64,000 bases of DNA, taken from Nemertoderma westbladi. Taxonomy: Eukaryota; Xenacoelomorpha; Nemertodermatida; Nemertodermatidae. Of this stretch, positions 49,165 to 60,294 are shown one piece after another (within the stretch, counting starts at the first letter, position 1; every line of letters begins with the position of its first letter). Where the stretch lies: assembly GCA_032718475.1 (NCBI GenBank), contig JAUCBJ010007043.1, positions 1-64,000 on the forward strand. The letters run 5' to 3'. The translations under genes were made by a program, and so were the position numbers. The notes beneath the pieces were generated by a model. The model was given only the letters and a program-made list of their open reading frames with translations, was not told the DNA's origin and searched no databases.

Positions 49165-51070
49165 TTTATGTGTTATGAACTCTTTTTAATATATTTGCAA
49201 ATTTTTCAAAACTTATATGTTGTTATTCTGCTTAGGCTACGCAAAGTCCAACTCCAAACACTTGAAGCCAAAAAAGATAACAAGGAATTTCAATTTGTAT
49301 TTGAAGCTTAGACTGAAAGAAAGAATACTATTAACGATTTCAACTTTTAGGTATAATTTACTAATAGGCCTACAATATTCACAAGTTACCTACCGGTAAC
49401 TGTATTATATATACAAGCCCAAAACCTACCGGTAAATTATGGATTATTAAAACTGTAAAATGTACCGTACCCTATATGTAACCTAAAATGTAACCTATAA
49501 ATCTGTAAATAAAATATTTACAAGCTACAATGCGGAATCAGGGCCCTCCACCTATTCTGTTGTACTGTGCAGCGGTATTGCATACTGGTACCGGTAATTA
49601 CAATTATACTGTAACATACTAGCAGCTAGCAGGTACCCTGGTACCGGTATGCTACTCTATCTATATTATAATAAATATAGGCCCTACCTAATTTATATTC
49701 ATAATAAATTTATTGTCACAATAATTTTCAGATTAATTGAATTTTTGAAAACTTATACATCGGTATACTGGTACCGGTATATAAAATGTAATATAGGCCA
49801 GGCCTATGATATTATATTCAAAACGGCGCTTTGGATCTATAAAATAATCTAAGAAATTAGAGGAACTACCGGTACCGGTATAGGGCTTATTCCTATATAT
49901 GTATTCCTATAAATTAGTTTTTCTTATTTTTTATTTGTTTATTAGGCTATTATTTCAGTATTTATTACTGTATTAATTACTAACTACATTTTCTGTAATT
50001 AGTCCCTTGCACATTGGTAGGTAGGCTATACAGCTATATGCTATATAGATATGAGATTGGGTACGGTAGTATTAAAAGACAGTATTAATAAAAACATGTT
50101 ACCTGTTACCATGGTAAGTTACCGTACTAGCTGGGAGCTACCAGCATAATTTAAGCAGTGTAAAAGCAAAAAAGCTGTACTGTAGTACTGTAGTACATAT
50201 TTTTAACATGTGTTTAAATTACATATTTGAGATTGCTTTGTTGTTATAGAATATTTTATTAAAAATATTATTTTTTGGACATTACAGCATTATTATTCAT
50301 TACACATTATTCAATAACACTAACAGAAACGAATGCGAACAATAGGACTACATAATACAGCAATATATAGCTACGGAAATTCCAACGGACTGACGGAGTT
50401 GAAGTTTAATTTTTTTTTAATTCAACTTTTAAGTTGTAAATTCAACTCTAAAATCTGAAAATGGCAGGCGGCCCAGACTGCCAGAAGGGCCCCAAGACGT
50501 TACAGAAGGGGTGTTTGTATAGTTTTTATGGGTGTAACTCGAAAAATCAACCCTCATAAAAACTTTCACTGTCGGGATTACATTTTTTAAAAACATTATA
50601 AGTGATTACTGGATTACATTTGCAAATTAGCTGAAATACTATAGGAATTTATTAGATGTATTAAAATACCGCTCTATGTCAGTACCGGTATGTCATAATT
50701 ATTAGGCCTATCTGCCTATACAATGGAATACCAGTCAGCCAGTAATGGATTCCAATTCCATATTTCAGTATTTCCAAACCTACCGTACTCCAAATGTTGA
50801 ATTTTAAAAAAAGTTGAATTTTAAACCCTTCTCCAAAAGTTTAATTTTAATAAAAAGTTGAATTTTAATAAAAAGTTGAATTTTAATAAAAAGTTGAATT
50901 TTAATAAAAAGTTGAATTTTAAACACGGGAACTGGTAAAATGACATTAAAAAAATTTTAAATGGCAGAAAATCTCTGCGTAAAACAACAATGAAAGTTGA
51001 AAAGTACAATAGGCTACACAGATACAGCAGTATGCCTACCCGCTACCGGTACTGCTGTAGTCCAGTAGTC
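49165..51070. other. Intergenic, rich in accggta and taggcc motifs
   Basis: Upstream of the KH gene. Contains many copies of accggta/taccggt and of taggccta, without regular period. An A/T repeat of about 19-bp unit (aaaaagttgaattttaata) runs from about 50,805 to 50,925, with a related inverted segment at about 50,405-50,450. No gene is recognised. Confidence 0.45.
50805..50925. repeat. 19-bp A/T-rich tandem repeat, about 6 copies
   Basis: The unit is aaaaagttgaattttaata. The first two copies are imperfect (ttctccaaaagtttaattt). Confidence 0.8.
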
Positions 51071-51079
51071 AGGTAGGCC

Positions 51080-52280
51080 GGGTGTTTGAAAAAGGTGGAC
51101 TGGACACAGAAAACATGGACAACGGACAGACCAATCACGGGCGATTTGCGTCACACAGCTTGTCCACCTTTTTCAGCTTTGTTGTCCACCTTTTTCAAAT
51201 TTGAATAAGGTGGACTGGGTTGAGAAAGAACAGGCAATGAATTGACCAATCAGATTGATTTGCACATTAGAGCAGCTCTGTCCACGTTTTTCAAAAAATT
51301 TCGGAAGGTTTTTATGTATTCTGGGATTATTATTGTTATTATTATCCCATACTTACTGTGACCAACCGAAGTTGTCGAAATAGGCCTAGTTAAATAATAT
51401 GGGGCGAGCCACGAAGTCTGAGTGCTGAGCTTTACAGCCTTAGCATCAATATTGGAACGTCAATATTCTAACTCATTCATTACAGTATAAAGTTAATCAT
51501 ACTGTAATAACTACCTATTGTACTGTGAGGGAAATATAATATGCTTTATTTACCGTTCATCCCGAGATCTGTTATTAAACGACCGAGCGCACCGAGCGCC
51601 GAGGGAGGTAAATAAGTCTCCATATTTTGGGAGTGGAGGTCCGAAACCCTAATTCAAAGTGGAAATGGAGGCCCAAAGCCTTAATTATAAAACAGTCATG
51701 TAACCCCAACCTTAAATATTTTGGATCCTAAATTCCACAAAATTTCTTAGATTAGAACATCGGGACTTTAGAGCTACTAATGACAGTTTTAATTAGGGTT
51801 TGGACCTGACCAACAAACCCAACCACAAAAATAAACCAATAAATACAAGTTAAAGTGCTGTACGGTACGCTAGACCTACTATTAATATACTGTAAGTCTA
51901 TAGGAGGGCAATCCGCAGGGGGGGGGGGGGGGGGGGTAGATACGCCTAGGACACCGGCAGCATTCTTAATGCAACTGCTTCCAGCATGCCCATTATAGAT
52001 AGATAATTGAAACCTGAAAAAGGTGGACAGTCCAATCACTAATAAATAGCATTGCTTTAATACGTTTCTGATTGGTCAGACTATTATATATGTTTTTTGT
52101 GCATGTGTCCTGTCCACCTTTTTCAAACACACATCTTATTCCCAATTATGTAACTAAGAAAGCGGAAACTTGAAAAAGGTGGACAGACCAATTGCTACAA
52201 ACTGCTTTGCTTAATACGTTTCTGATTGGTCTGTCCGTTGTCCATGTTTTCTGTGTCCAGTCCACCTTTTTCAAACACCC
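51080..52280. mobile_element. DNA transposon-like element with 58-bp perfect TIRs (non-autonomous)
   Basis: The left end gggtgtttgaaaaaggtgga extends as a perfect 58-bp inverted match to the right end (tccacctttttcaaacaccc). Both ends are flanked by AGGTAGGCC (51071-51079 and 52281-52289), a candidate 9-bp target duplication as made by Mutator-like elements. The interior (about 1.1 kb) has no transposase. It carries at least six further copies of the TIR core (gtccacctttttca or its reverse), which suggests nested or rearranged relatives. A 19-G tract is at 51918-51936. Because taggcc is common locally, the duplication is less certain than the TIRs. Confidence 0.7.
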
Positions 52281-52289
52281 AGGTAGGCC

Positions 52290-53257
52290 TAGTATGTACC
52301 GGTAGTACAAGTACAGTAGTACCTACTGTTACTGTACTGTAGTAGAGTAATATCTGGCCTGAATACCGTACCTAATAGGCCTACAGCACCAGGCTAGCTA
52401 GGCTAGGCAGTACCGCTGTAGCCAATACACTGATACAGCTACCTGGCTACAGTCTGACAGTAGTACGAGTACCACAGTACAGCAGTACCAGAGTACAGTA
52501 CTGGAGTAGGCCTACATCAGTCTAGCAGAAGCAGAGTAGTACAGTAGTAGGCAGCCAGTACAGATTAGGCAGGCAGTGTTCGCGCTTTTGTAGACCTTTA
52601 GCAGTTTAACCTGCCAAAATTTATATGTCTTTTAGTTAATTAAAACACCTTTAGCATAGGCCTACGACAATATTTTATGCTAATACGCCAAACATTAGCC
52701 GAAGGCAGCCCATGCGCGATCATTCACCCGATGGATCTACACCCGGGAGGCTGAATTCGGATGCTTAAATTGTATTATTGCAGTGTAAGGTTGCAGTGTA
52801 TACCTACTGTATTATTCGATAGATCGTTAATAATTAATCTCTGACAGATATTATTGGCTTTCGGGAAATATTAACAGTTCCTTTAGGACGTGGCGCTTTA
52901 TCTATTTAAACAGAACTAAGACTTATACTAAAACGCAACGATACCGCTTATGATTAAAGTATAAAGCGTATTCTTTAGGAAATACTTTGTTACCAATCAC
53001 AATCATACACACTATTCTGCCGACAGTCAGTATATTTGATCACACATAAAGAGAGCAGTAATTGACTCATGTAGGGTCTGCTAAATAACATTAGATTTAA
53101 TACACACCACATTAATATAAATCGCAATTGTTATGTATAGCCGGTCTCTCTAACCTGTAGTGTATCAAGAAAATTGGGAATTTTGGGTGATTTATCCGTA
53201 TTATCCAAAGAGCAATATTTCCATCAACAAATAGGTACAATTAATAACTGACGGTAA
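52290..53257. other. Low-complexity agtac-rich DNA, no gene
   Basis: From 52,300 to 52,560 the sequence is cryptically simple (many agtacagtagtac and taggcct words). The remainder to the LINE is unique and AT-rich. No gene is seen. Confidence 0.4.
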
Positions 53258-56158
53258 AATAACAGTTTTAAGAAAAAAGGTCTGCATTTTTTGCACTTAA
53301 ACGCACGATCTCTGCTTCCAAAACCTTCCGAAATTCGTATTTTAATCAATAAATCCAACCCAGCAGTTTTAACAATCTCTGAAACTTGGCTCGATGATAG
53401 TGTTTCTGATGGAGAAATTTATATTGATAATTACGTAGTTTTACGTAAGGATAGGGACAGACACGGTGGTGGTGTCTGTACTTACATTCGATGTGATTTA
53501 GCTTTTAATCGTAGGGAAGATTTAGAGACTTGTGACGAAGTTTTACTGGTGGAACTTTTACTTCCTAAAACTAAACCTATTTTAATCGGTACTTTATATC
53601 GGCCCCCTAAACAATCAGATTTTTTGCAAAATTTTGAAAATACAATTTTATGTAATCTTAGGTCAGACTGTGAAATATATTTCTTAGGTGATTTTAATAT
53701 CTGTTACCATCACAAAGCATCCCCCATCTGTAAACAGTACCAAAGTATTTTAAATTTGTTTGGTTTAAAACAAATTATTCGAGATTCTACCAGAATTACC
53801 AGTAAAACTTCTACTTTACTAGATCACATCCTTTGTAATAATACCGATATTATTTCTCAATCTGGGGTTTTACCTATAGGTCTAAGCGATCATTTTATAG
53901 TTTTTTGCACAAGAAAGACACAAAAATCTTTTTTCGGGGATCATAAAACAGTAACAGTTAGGTCTATGAAAAATTACAGCAAGGAACGCTTTTTAAGTTT
54001 GTTAGTTAATTCTGACTGGGAACCCTGTTTTAAGGCCGCTGACATTAACCTTGCGTACACTGTTTTTAAAGATATATTTTTAAAGGCACTTAATACTGTA
54101 GCACCAATTAAAGAAATTAGTCTTAAACAACGCACTGAGCCCTGGATGACCTCGGGTATTCTTAGTAATATCAGAGAAAGAGATAACTATTTGTATAAAT
54201 TTAGGAAATACCGTGTTTTAGCTGATTATAATAATTACTGCAAATATAGAAACCTTGTCCAACGGGAAATAAAAAAAGCTAAATCTGAATATTTGTACAA
54301 CAAAATAAGTGAGAATAAAGATAATCCAAAAAGTCTATGGTCTACCCTAAAATCTTTAGGTTATAAAAACCTTAAATCTAAATCGAATATTGTTCTGCAA
54401 GATAACGGTGAGCTGATTCATGATCATACTCTAGTTAGTAATTTATTTAATAATTATTTTACTAATGTTGCCTCTAATTTAGTTAAGAAATTACCGTTAT
54501 CAAGTAATAAATATAGTATAGGGTCCGAAACTCTAAATAATTTTTATTTAGAAAAGTTACAAAATTCAGAAAAGTTATTTTTAAAACCCGTTTCTGAGGA
54601 TTTCGTTTTTAAAAATCTACTTAGCCTATCAGCCTCAAAAAGTACCGGTCTAGATCTAATACCTGCCCGTTTTCTTAAGGATGGTGCTGAAGTACTTAAA
54701 GTGCCTATTACTTTTATTATTAATTACTCTATCGTAGATAATGTAGTACCAGACGAACTGAAATTAGCTAAGGTTGTTCCTCTGTATAAAAAGAATAGTA
54801 AAGTAGAACCCTGTAATTACAGACCTGTTAGTATCTTAAGTATTGTATCTAAAATTCTAGAACGTTCTGTTTTTCTACAGCTGGAAGCACATCTTAGTAG
54901 GCTAAATCTGATCTATGAACTTCAGTCCGGTTTTCGTAAATCATATTCTACAGACACCTGCCTTATTAACTTAACTGATACAATTAGATGTAATAACGCA
55001 AAGGGTTTATATACTGGTATGGTAATGTTGGACCTACAAAAGGCTTTCGATACTGTAGATCACGAAATTCTGCTTGGTAAGTTAGGCCTGATGGGTGTAG
55101 GTTCTATAGACTGGTTCAAGTCCTACCTGTCAGACAGAGGTCAAACTGTAGTCATTAGCAAATCGCTGTCTACTGTACAAGAGATTACCTGTGGTGTACC
55201 GCAAGGTAGTATATTAGGTCCTCTGCTTTTTGTATGCTATGTAAATGATATGATAAGTAGTATAGATCCCGATTTTAAACTCATTTTATATGCCGACGAC
55301 AGTGCTCTTATTTTCTCTCATAAAGATCCTATCCATATTTCCCAAAAGTTAAGTGCAGTTCTAGAATCCTGTAATGAGTGGTTGGTTGATAATAAGCTAT
55401 CCATTCACTACGGTAAGACTGAAAGTATTTTGTTTGGTTCCAAAAGAAAGTTAAAGAAGGTAACTAAGTTTGAAGTCACTAGTAATGGACATAAGATTGA
55501 AAATAAAAAGGAAGTTAAATATTTAGGCGCCACATTGGATAACTGCTTATCAGGAGAAAGTACAGTGAAAAATATTTTCTCGAAAGTTAACAGTAGGCTT
55601 AGGTTTCTATACAGAAATAAAAATAGTTTGAACACCGACTCCCGCAAGTTACTTTGCTCTTCTTTAATACAGTGTCACATGGACTATGCGTGCTCTTCTT
55701 GGTATGAAGGCTTAACCAAACAGCTTAAATGTAAATTACAAGTAGCTCAGAATAAAGTAGTACGATTTATTAAAGACTACAAACCTAGGCACCACCTAAC
55801 TCCAGATGACTTTTCTGAATCTGGACTACTTAACTTAGATAGTAGAGTTAAGCAGCTACGCCTTAACCATGTGCATAAAGTGTATAATGGTAAATGTCCC
55901 AATTACCTAAAACAAAAATTCAACAGAGTACGCGATACACACTCTTACAGTACCAGAGCTAGTGCTTCAAACTTCTACCTCCCGAATTGTAAATCCTTTG
56001 AATCTGATACTTTCTTTTTTAACGGCATAAAAAATTGGAACGCTCTGCCTAATGAAATTAAAAACCTAAATAATCAACATTCTTTTAAATCTGCAGTTAA
56101 ATCTCACCTCCGTGTGCAATGTAAAAATAGGTACAATAGTCCTACAGTAAGTTATTAG
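53258..56158 (+). CDS. LINE ORF2: AP-type endonuclease plus reverse transcriptase
   Basis: The frame is open from 53258 (after TAA) to 56158, about 966 codons, with no ATG near the conserved start; the family N-terminus [10 protein letters not shown] follows a TTG. Endonuclease motifs: [40 protein letters not shown] and [11 protein letters not shown] motifs: [54 protein letters not shown] (palm A), [14 protein letters not shown] (palm B) and [10 protein letters not shown] (palm C). The C-terminus has the [11 protein letters not shown] motif usual before the end of such ORFs. All catalytic Asp residues are kept, so the enzyme may be active, but normal translation would need an upstream start that this copy lacks. 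Confidence 0.9.
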   Translation, partial: NNSFKKKGLHFLHLNARSLLPKPSEIRILINKSNPAVLTISETWLDDSVSDGEIYIDNYVVLRKDRDRHGGGVCTYIRCDLAFNRREDLETCDEVLLVELLLPKTKPILIGTLYRPPKQSDFLQNFENTILCNLRSDCEIYFLGDFNICYHHKASPICKQYQSILNLFGLKQIIRDSTRITSKTSTLLDHILCNNTDIISQSGVLPIGLSDHFIVFCTRKTQKSFFGDHKTVTVRSMKNYSKERFLSLLVNSDWEPCFKAADINLAYTVFKDIFLKALNTVAPIKEISLKQRTEPWMTSGILSNIRERDNYLYKFRKYRVLADYNNYCKYRNLVQREIKKAKSEYLYNKISENKDNPKSLWSTLKSLGYKNLKSKSNIVLQDNGELIHDHTLVSNLFNNYFTNVASNLVKKLPLSSNKYSIGSETLNNFYLEKLQNSEKLFLKPVSEDFVFKNLLSLSASKSTGLDLIPARFLKDGAEVLKVPITFIINYSIVDNVVPDELKLAKVVPLYKKNSKVEPCNYRPVSILSIVSKILERSVFLQLEAHLSRLNLIYELQSGFRKSYSTDTCLINLTDTIRCNNAKGLYTGMVMLDLQKAFDTVDHEILLGKLGLMGVGSIDWFKSYLSDRGQTVVISKSLSTVQEITCGVPQGSILGPLLFVCYVNDMISSIDPDFKLILYADDSALIFSHKDPIHISQKLSAVLESCNEWLVDNKLSIHYGKTESILFGSKRKLKKVTKFEVTSNGHKIENKKEVKYLGATLDNCLSGESTVKNIFSKVNSRLRFLYRNKNSLNTDSRKLLCSSLIQCHMDYACSSWYEGLTKQLKCKLQVAQNKVVRFIKDYKPRHHLTPDDFSESGLLNLDSRVKQLRLNHVHKVYNGKCPNYLKQKFNRVRDTHSYSTRASASNFYLPNCKSFESDTFFFNGIKNWNALPNEIKNLNNQHSFKSAVKSHLRVQCKNRYNSPTVSY

Positions 56159-56498
56159 TTTATTAATTATTTACTATTTATACTGTAATTACGTTTTATA
56201 ATAAATTGTTCTGTACATTACATTACATCTTTATCGTTGAGTCGGGCATTGTCACGCTCTCGGTAAAGTTGTACATGTACATAGTGTAATTACGTTTTAT
56301 ATTGGTTTTAGGTTAGCGTAGTGTAATTTGTATTTGTAACCAAGTAACATAAAGGACCCCCTTGGAAATAAGCTGCAAAGATTTAGGGGTAATCCTATAT
56401 GTTATGTTGGACAATACCTTTATACCGGTACATTGTTTGGTGTATTTGTTATTGTTTTTACATAATGTATAAATAAATCTATCTATCTATCTATATAG
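53258..56498 (+). mobile_element. CR1/L2-like LINE, 5'-truncated, ORF2 intact
   Basis: Contains one long uninterrupted endonuclease-RT frame, a 3' UTR of about 340 bp and a terminal (atct)n run at about 56,477-56,496. Short tetranucleotide tails are characteristic of CR1/L2-type elements. There is no ORF1 upstream, so insertion was truncated at, or just before, the start of ORF2. Lack of stops and frameshifts over 2.9 kb indicates a recent insertion. I could not define a target-site duplication. Confidence 0.85.
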
Positions 56499-57450
56499 GT
56501 TGTTTTAAAAAATAATTTCTTTATAATGCGGTCTATGCAAAACTGGCATATAGGTGGTTTTGAAACGATAAATATCTCAGTTATACGTGGGAGTATGGCC
56601 TTCTAAGTGTGATAATCGGATTCAGAATACATTTTAACATAAAGAAATGCAGCAATCTCCATTTCGGCAAAAATGGCATATAGGTGGTTTTAAAATGAAA
56701 GGGACGATATAGATATTTTCAAAATAAAACCCATAGGGAACAACGAATGATATATTGTAATGCTATAAAAAAGAAACGTGGCAACAACAACGTGTAAAAA
56801 CCTACAGCATAGAACTAATTTGCATAATGCATAGATATGATATAACGTGGCCAAATCAACTACAGTACGATGGATGTAACGACAACAACACAACACGTAG
56901 CAGTATAAGATTATACTGTAGTTTTAGGGTAGCAATGAAGAATTCAATGGCACCAGTATAACTCGAATATTTGACGTATTTTCCTCACGGGGCTGGATGG
57001 AAGAGTGAAACGCAAGGGCACCGAGTTCGATCCCTGGTTGAATATTTTGTTATCTGAAAAATTGCGGAATTTAGTCACTGGTGAAAAATTACAGGATTAC
57101 ACCTGAAATAAAAGATATGAAAGTACTGGTTAATGAAAAATAGCGATATGAAAAATAGTAGAAGTTACCTGCTGCTAAGTGTAGACACCCGAGCACCTGT
57201 AAAATAAAGACTCGCGATTGGTTATAGTGAGTAGAGAAGGAGTTTGCTGGGTGAGTAATAACGCCTCTAGCGGAAAATGCGGGAACTTGGGAAGTTACCA
57301 TGGTAACGGTAGAAATGCTGGCTTCTGATTGGTTGAAATAATAACGACCACTGGTAAGTGTTAAATAATGGCTTCTGATTGGATATAGTGAGTAGAAAAA
57401 TGGGTAATGCTGGGCTATGGGTGACTTTTGTGTAGTGCAGCATCTTCATA
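56499..57450. other. No gene; short dispersed motif
   Basis: AT-rich. The phrase ggcatataggtggtttt occurs at about 56,547 and 56,675, with a third weaker copy at 56,494. Around 57,210 and 57,365 two versions of gattggttatagtgagtaga occur. No coding sequence is seen. Confidence 0.4.
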
Positions 57451-57730
57451 TACTACTGATGGGTCTTTAACATACTTTTAAATACGTTAATCGAGTTAGT
57501 AGACCGTGTGGCAAGATCTATAGAATTCCAAATTGTTGGAGCGGCTGCTCTAAATGAACGTTTGCCGTAGTTATCGAGATTGTACCGAGGTATACTGAGG
57601 AGTTATTGTTCACAAGACCTTAGAGAACGATGAGGTGTATATGGTTGAAGTAGGTTACAAAGGTAATCTAGGCCAAGATTATTTAAACATTTTTGTATGT
57701 TTGGAGAGCAATCTTTAATACGTAGGTCCT
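57450..57730 (-). mobile_element. Dead CR1/L2-like LINE fragment (C-terminus of RT ORF)
   Basis: On the minus strand the translation reads CLNNLGLDYLCNLLQPYTPH, then RSLRSC, a stop, and YGKRSFRAAAPTIWNS, then NVFKSMLKTH. These are the conserved C-terminal motifs of CR1/L2-like ORF2 proteins (KCLNxLAPxYL, PYxPxRxLRS, YGxRSFxxAAPxLWNSLP, FKxxLKTHLF). One in-frame stop and at least one frameshift are present. It lies in the presumed downstream intron or flank of the caspase/Apaf-1-like gene, in the same orientation. Confidence 0.7.
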
Positions 57731-57953
57731 ATATTAATTGTCGTACCTCAGGCTGTACATTTGTTAGTCTACCTATTTGCGTTTTCGTTTCTTCTCCTTA
57801 TTAACTTGGGCAATAGGTTTGTGATGTGCTCTAGTTCATTTTGTGCTATATTTTTATGTCCCAGAAACCTTTTAGTCAATAAACATATAATCTAATCAAT
57901 CTAGGAATCTAGCATGTTAAAGGTAGGTACGTTTTAGCGTAAAATTTACTCAC

Positions 57954-58293
57954 CCTGAACAGCAATTTCCAGTGATTTTTTGTAAAAATCAGAAATTTTG
58001 GGGCTCATCAAACCAACTTGGATAATATCGCAAGACGTTTCTCCACTTAAGTTAGCAGCATATTTTTTTATGATGGAGCAGTAATAGTACTGTTCTGATT
58101 TTTGGTCTTCAGAATGCTTCTGATCTTGTAAATCGTAATCCGCAATAAGACTTGCGGGTCCTCTGAACTCAATCTTTGATTGAATCCATCGAATGTTAGT
58201 TAGTAGTTGGTTCCTTTCCACCCAGAGATTTGCTTTCGCCATATGATCATCAAGGAAGTCAAGCATATATTTACCTAGTGTCTGCGGTTCCAT
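57954..58293 (-). CDS. Exon encoding Apaf-1-type helical domain 2 (HD2)
   Basis: The minus-strand frame reads KYMLDFLDDHMAKANLW, NIRWIQSKIEFRGPASLIAD, then DIIQVGLMSPKISDFYKKSL. This follows human APAF1 between the winged helix and the first WD40 blade, where the equivalent phrases are HMASAK, DWIKAKTELVGPAHLI and NIVQLGL. The exon ends at a consensus donor G|GTGAGT (57948-57953). A possible acceptor (CCGCAG) places its start at 58281; the first ATG is at 58293. No WD40-coding frame is visible further down the minus strand in this window, so those exons are distant, lost, or beyond my detection. It most likely belongs to the caspase/NB-ARC gene at 60.3-61.9 kb, with which it shares strand and order. 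Confidence 0.62.
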
Positions 58294-59918
58294 ATTATAA
58301 TAAAGTTTGAAATAGTTTAGCCAAATAAGTCCAGTAGACAATAATTAAAATTTATACCCCCGCACACAGCACAGGATAGAATAAACATGTAAAACCATGA
58401 TCCGGGAAGATTCATCAGAAACCCCAAACTGATCGCATCTCATCTCTATTAATAATGTCCGCAAAACCATCAGTAATAAACCTCAGAGAATCGGTCATCC
58501 TAAACCTGGGATAACGGACCTGCCACTACATATTCAGGGAATATACCCAATGCCACCCGACTCACACCGAACTCCTCAGCTGCGAATTGGTTCTCATTAC
58601 TCTCAGTCTGTTGACCTCTCCAGCCGATTTATTTAAAGAATCACAAGTTTAATTCAATATTCGAAAGACAAGATTTATTACACAGATTAAATAAAGATTA
58701 TATAATAATTTATAAAATTGGTCTAAATTGAAATATAGGAAAAAAACGTTTCGAAATAATATATAATAACTATTTAAAAAATATTTGTTATTTAATCAAA
58801 AAATGGTAAAATTACATGAATCAGATAAAAACAAAGTAAAAAAAACCCACTAAATATGCGGAGAGGCCGGGAGTTCTGCGCCGTCTTCAAAGCCTAGACA
58901 GCATCGTAACTTAATTGTGTAGCTTAATGCAGTGGGAGGCCCACCCACGGCAGACCCACTCCATTACCAGTCTATTACTAAAAAAAAGCTTGAAAAAAAG
59001 CTCAAAAAATGCTTGAAAAAAAGCTTGAAAAAAAGCTCAAATATAGCTTGAAAAAAAGCTGAAAAAAACTTGAAAAAAAGCTCAAAAGAGCTTGAAAAAA
59101 AGCTCAAAAAAGCTTGAAAAAAGCTAAAAAAAAGCTGGGTCGAATATCATAATTATCTAATTCTATAACATTCATATTATATCTTCATTTTAACTGAACG
59201 TTCGAAAAGGCATAACAAGCCTGAAAAAAAGCTAGAAATAAAGCTCAAAAAAGCTACGGGCCTTAAGCGACGGATTCTTTGTGTCTAACAATATTTACCA
59301 TCGACTATTTTGTGAACATCAGTGCTGCGCATATTCCTTAATCACATCAGCAACGCAAATACTGTACGTCCCCTGTCGCCTGAGTTACCACCACATCATT
59401 GGTTATCTCAATCGATGTATTCCAGAACCGGCGATAATATATACTATTTCCAATGGTGAACCGATTCAAACTTCGTATGGGATAAAACTTTCGTTTCCCG
59501 AAGTTGAACTCGCTGATTTTGATGTAATACTCTTGCTAGTAATCCATCGTATCTGTCAGACAGATCCACAACTGACTGGGTTTTCCTGGGTGGAATGATA
59601 TATTTATACCACGTTTCGTGCATTTTATCTATAATCGGAACTTTCGAAAAACATTTACAAAGATCCATTGACGTGCTTCTGCCATAGCCAACTCAAGGTT
59701 AATCTCCCAAATCCAGCTATTTCCGCTATAGAATGTTAATCTTACTCCTAACACAAAATCGCGGTAATATTTGCCATTATTAATATTTTCAAAACTCAAA
59801 AACCAATATATTATATTTAAGGAAAAAATCATACAGTAAAAGGTTAGATTTATAGTGGGTAAACGCTACGCCTTCGCCTACACACCTACTGTGCACATAA
59901 TAAACTACGCCTATGCGC
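58294..59918 (-). other. Region between NB-ARC and HD2 exons; winged-helix exon not found
   Basis: An Apaf-1 protein would need about 150-200 residues (end of HD1, winged helix, start of HD2) between the two coding blocks. I find no frame here matching them. The region holds an A-rich tandem repeat (about 58,980-59,250) and a plus-strand open frame 59,281-59,598 (105 codons) that I do not recognise. Either the missing exon is too diverged for me, or the gene is broken. Confidence 0.35.
58980..59250. repeat. A-rich tandem repeat with aagctt-like cores
   Basis: Irregular copies of gcttgaaaaaaagctcaaaa (about 17-20 bp), broken by a unique stretch at 59,140-59,215. Confidence 0.7.
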
Positions 59919-59929
59919 CTACACGCCTA

Positions 59930-60294
59930 CGCCTACGCCTACGCCTACGCCATCGCCATCGCCATCGCCATCGCCATCGCCATCGCCATCGCCATCGCCA
60001 TCGCCATCGCCATCGCCATCGCCATCGCCATCGCCATCGCCATCGCCATCGCCATCGCCATCGCCATCGCCATCGCCATCGCCATCGCCATCGCCATCGC
60101 CATCGCCATCGCCATCGCCATCGCCATCGCCATCGCCATCGCCATCGCCATCGCCATCGCCATCGCCATCGCCATCGCCATCGCCATCGCCATCGCCATC
60201 GCCATCGCCATCGCCATCGCCATCGCCATCGCCATCGCCATCGCCATCGCCATCGCCATCGCCATCGCCATCGCCATCGCCATCGCCATCGCCA
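59930..60294. repeat. Hexanucleotide microsatellite (GCCATC)n, about 58 pure copies
   Basis: About 59,948-60,294 is uninterrupted gccatc. It is preceded by about ten imperfect cctacg/gcctac hexamers (59,870-59,947). All frames are open. In the minus-strand gene frame it would encode (Gly-Asp)n directly after the NB-ARC coding block. Confidence 0.97.
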
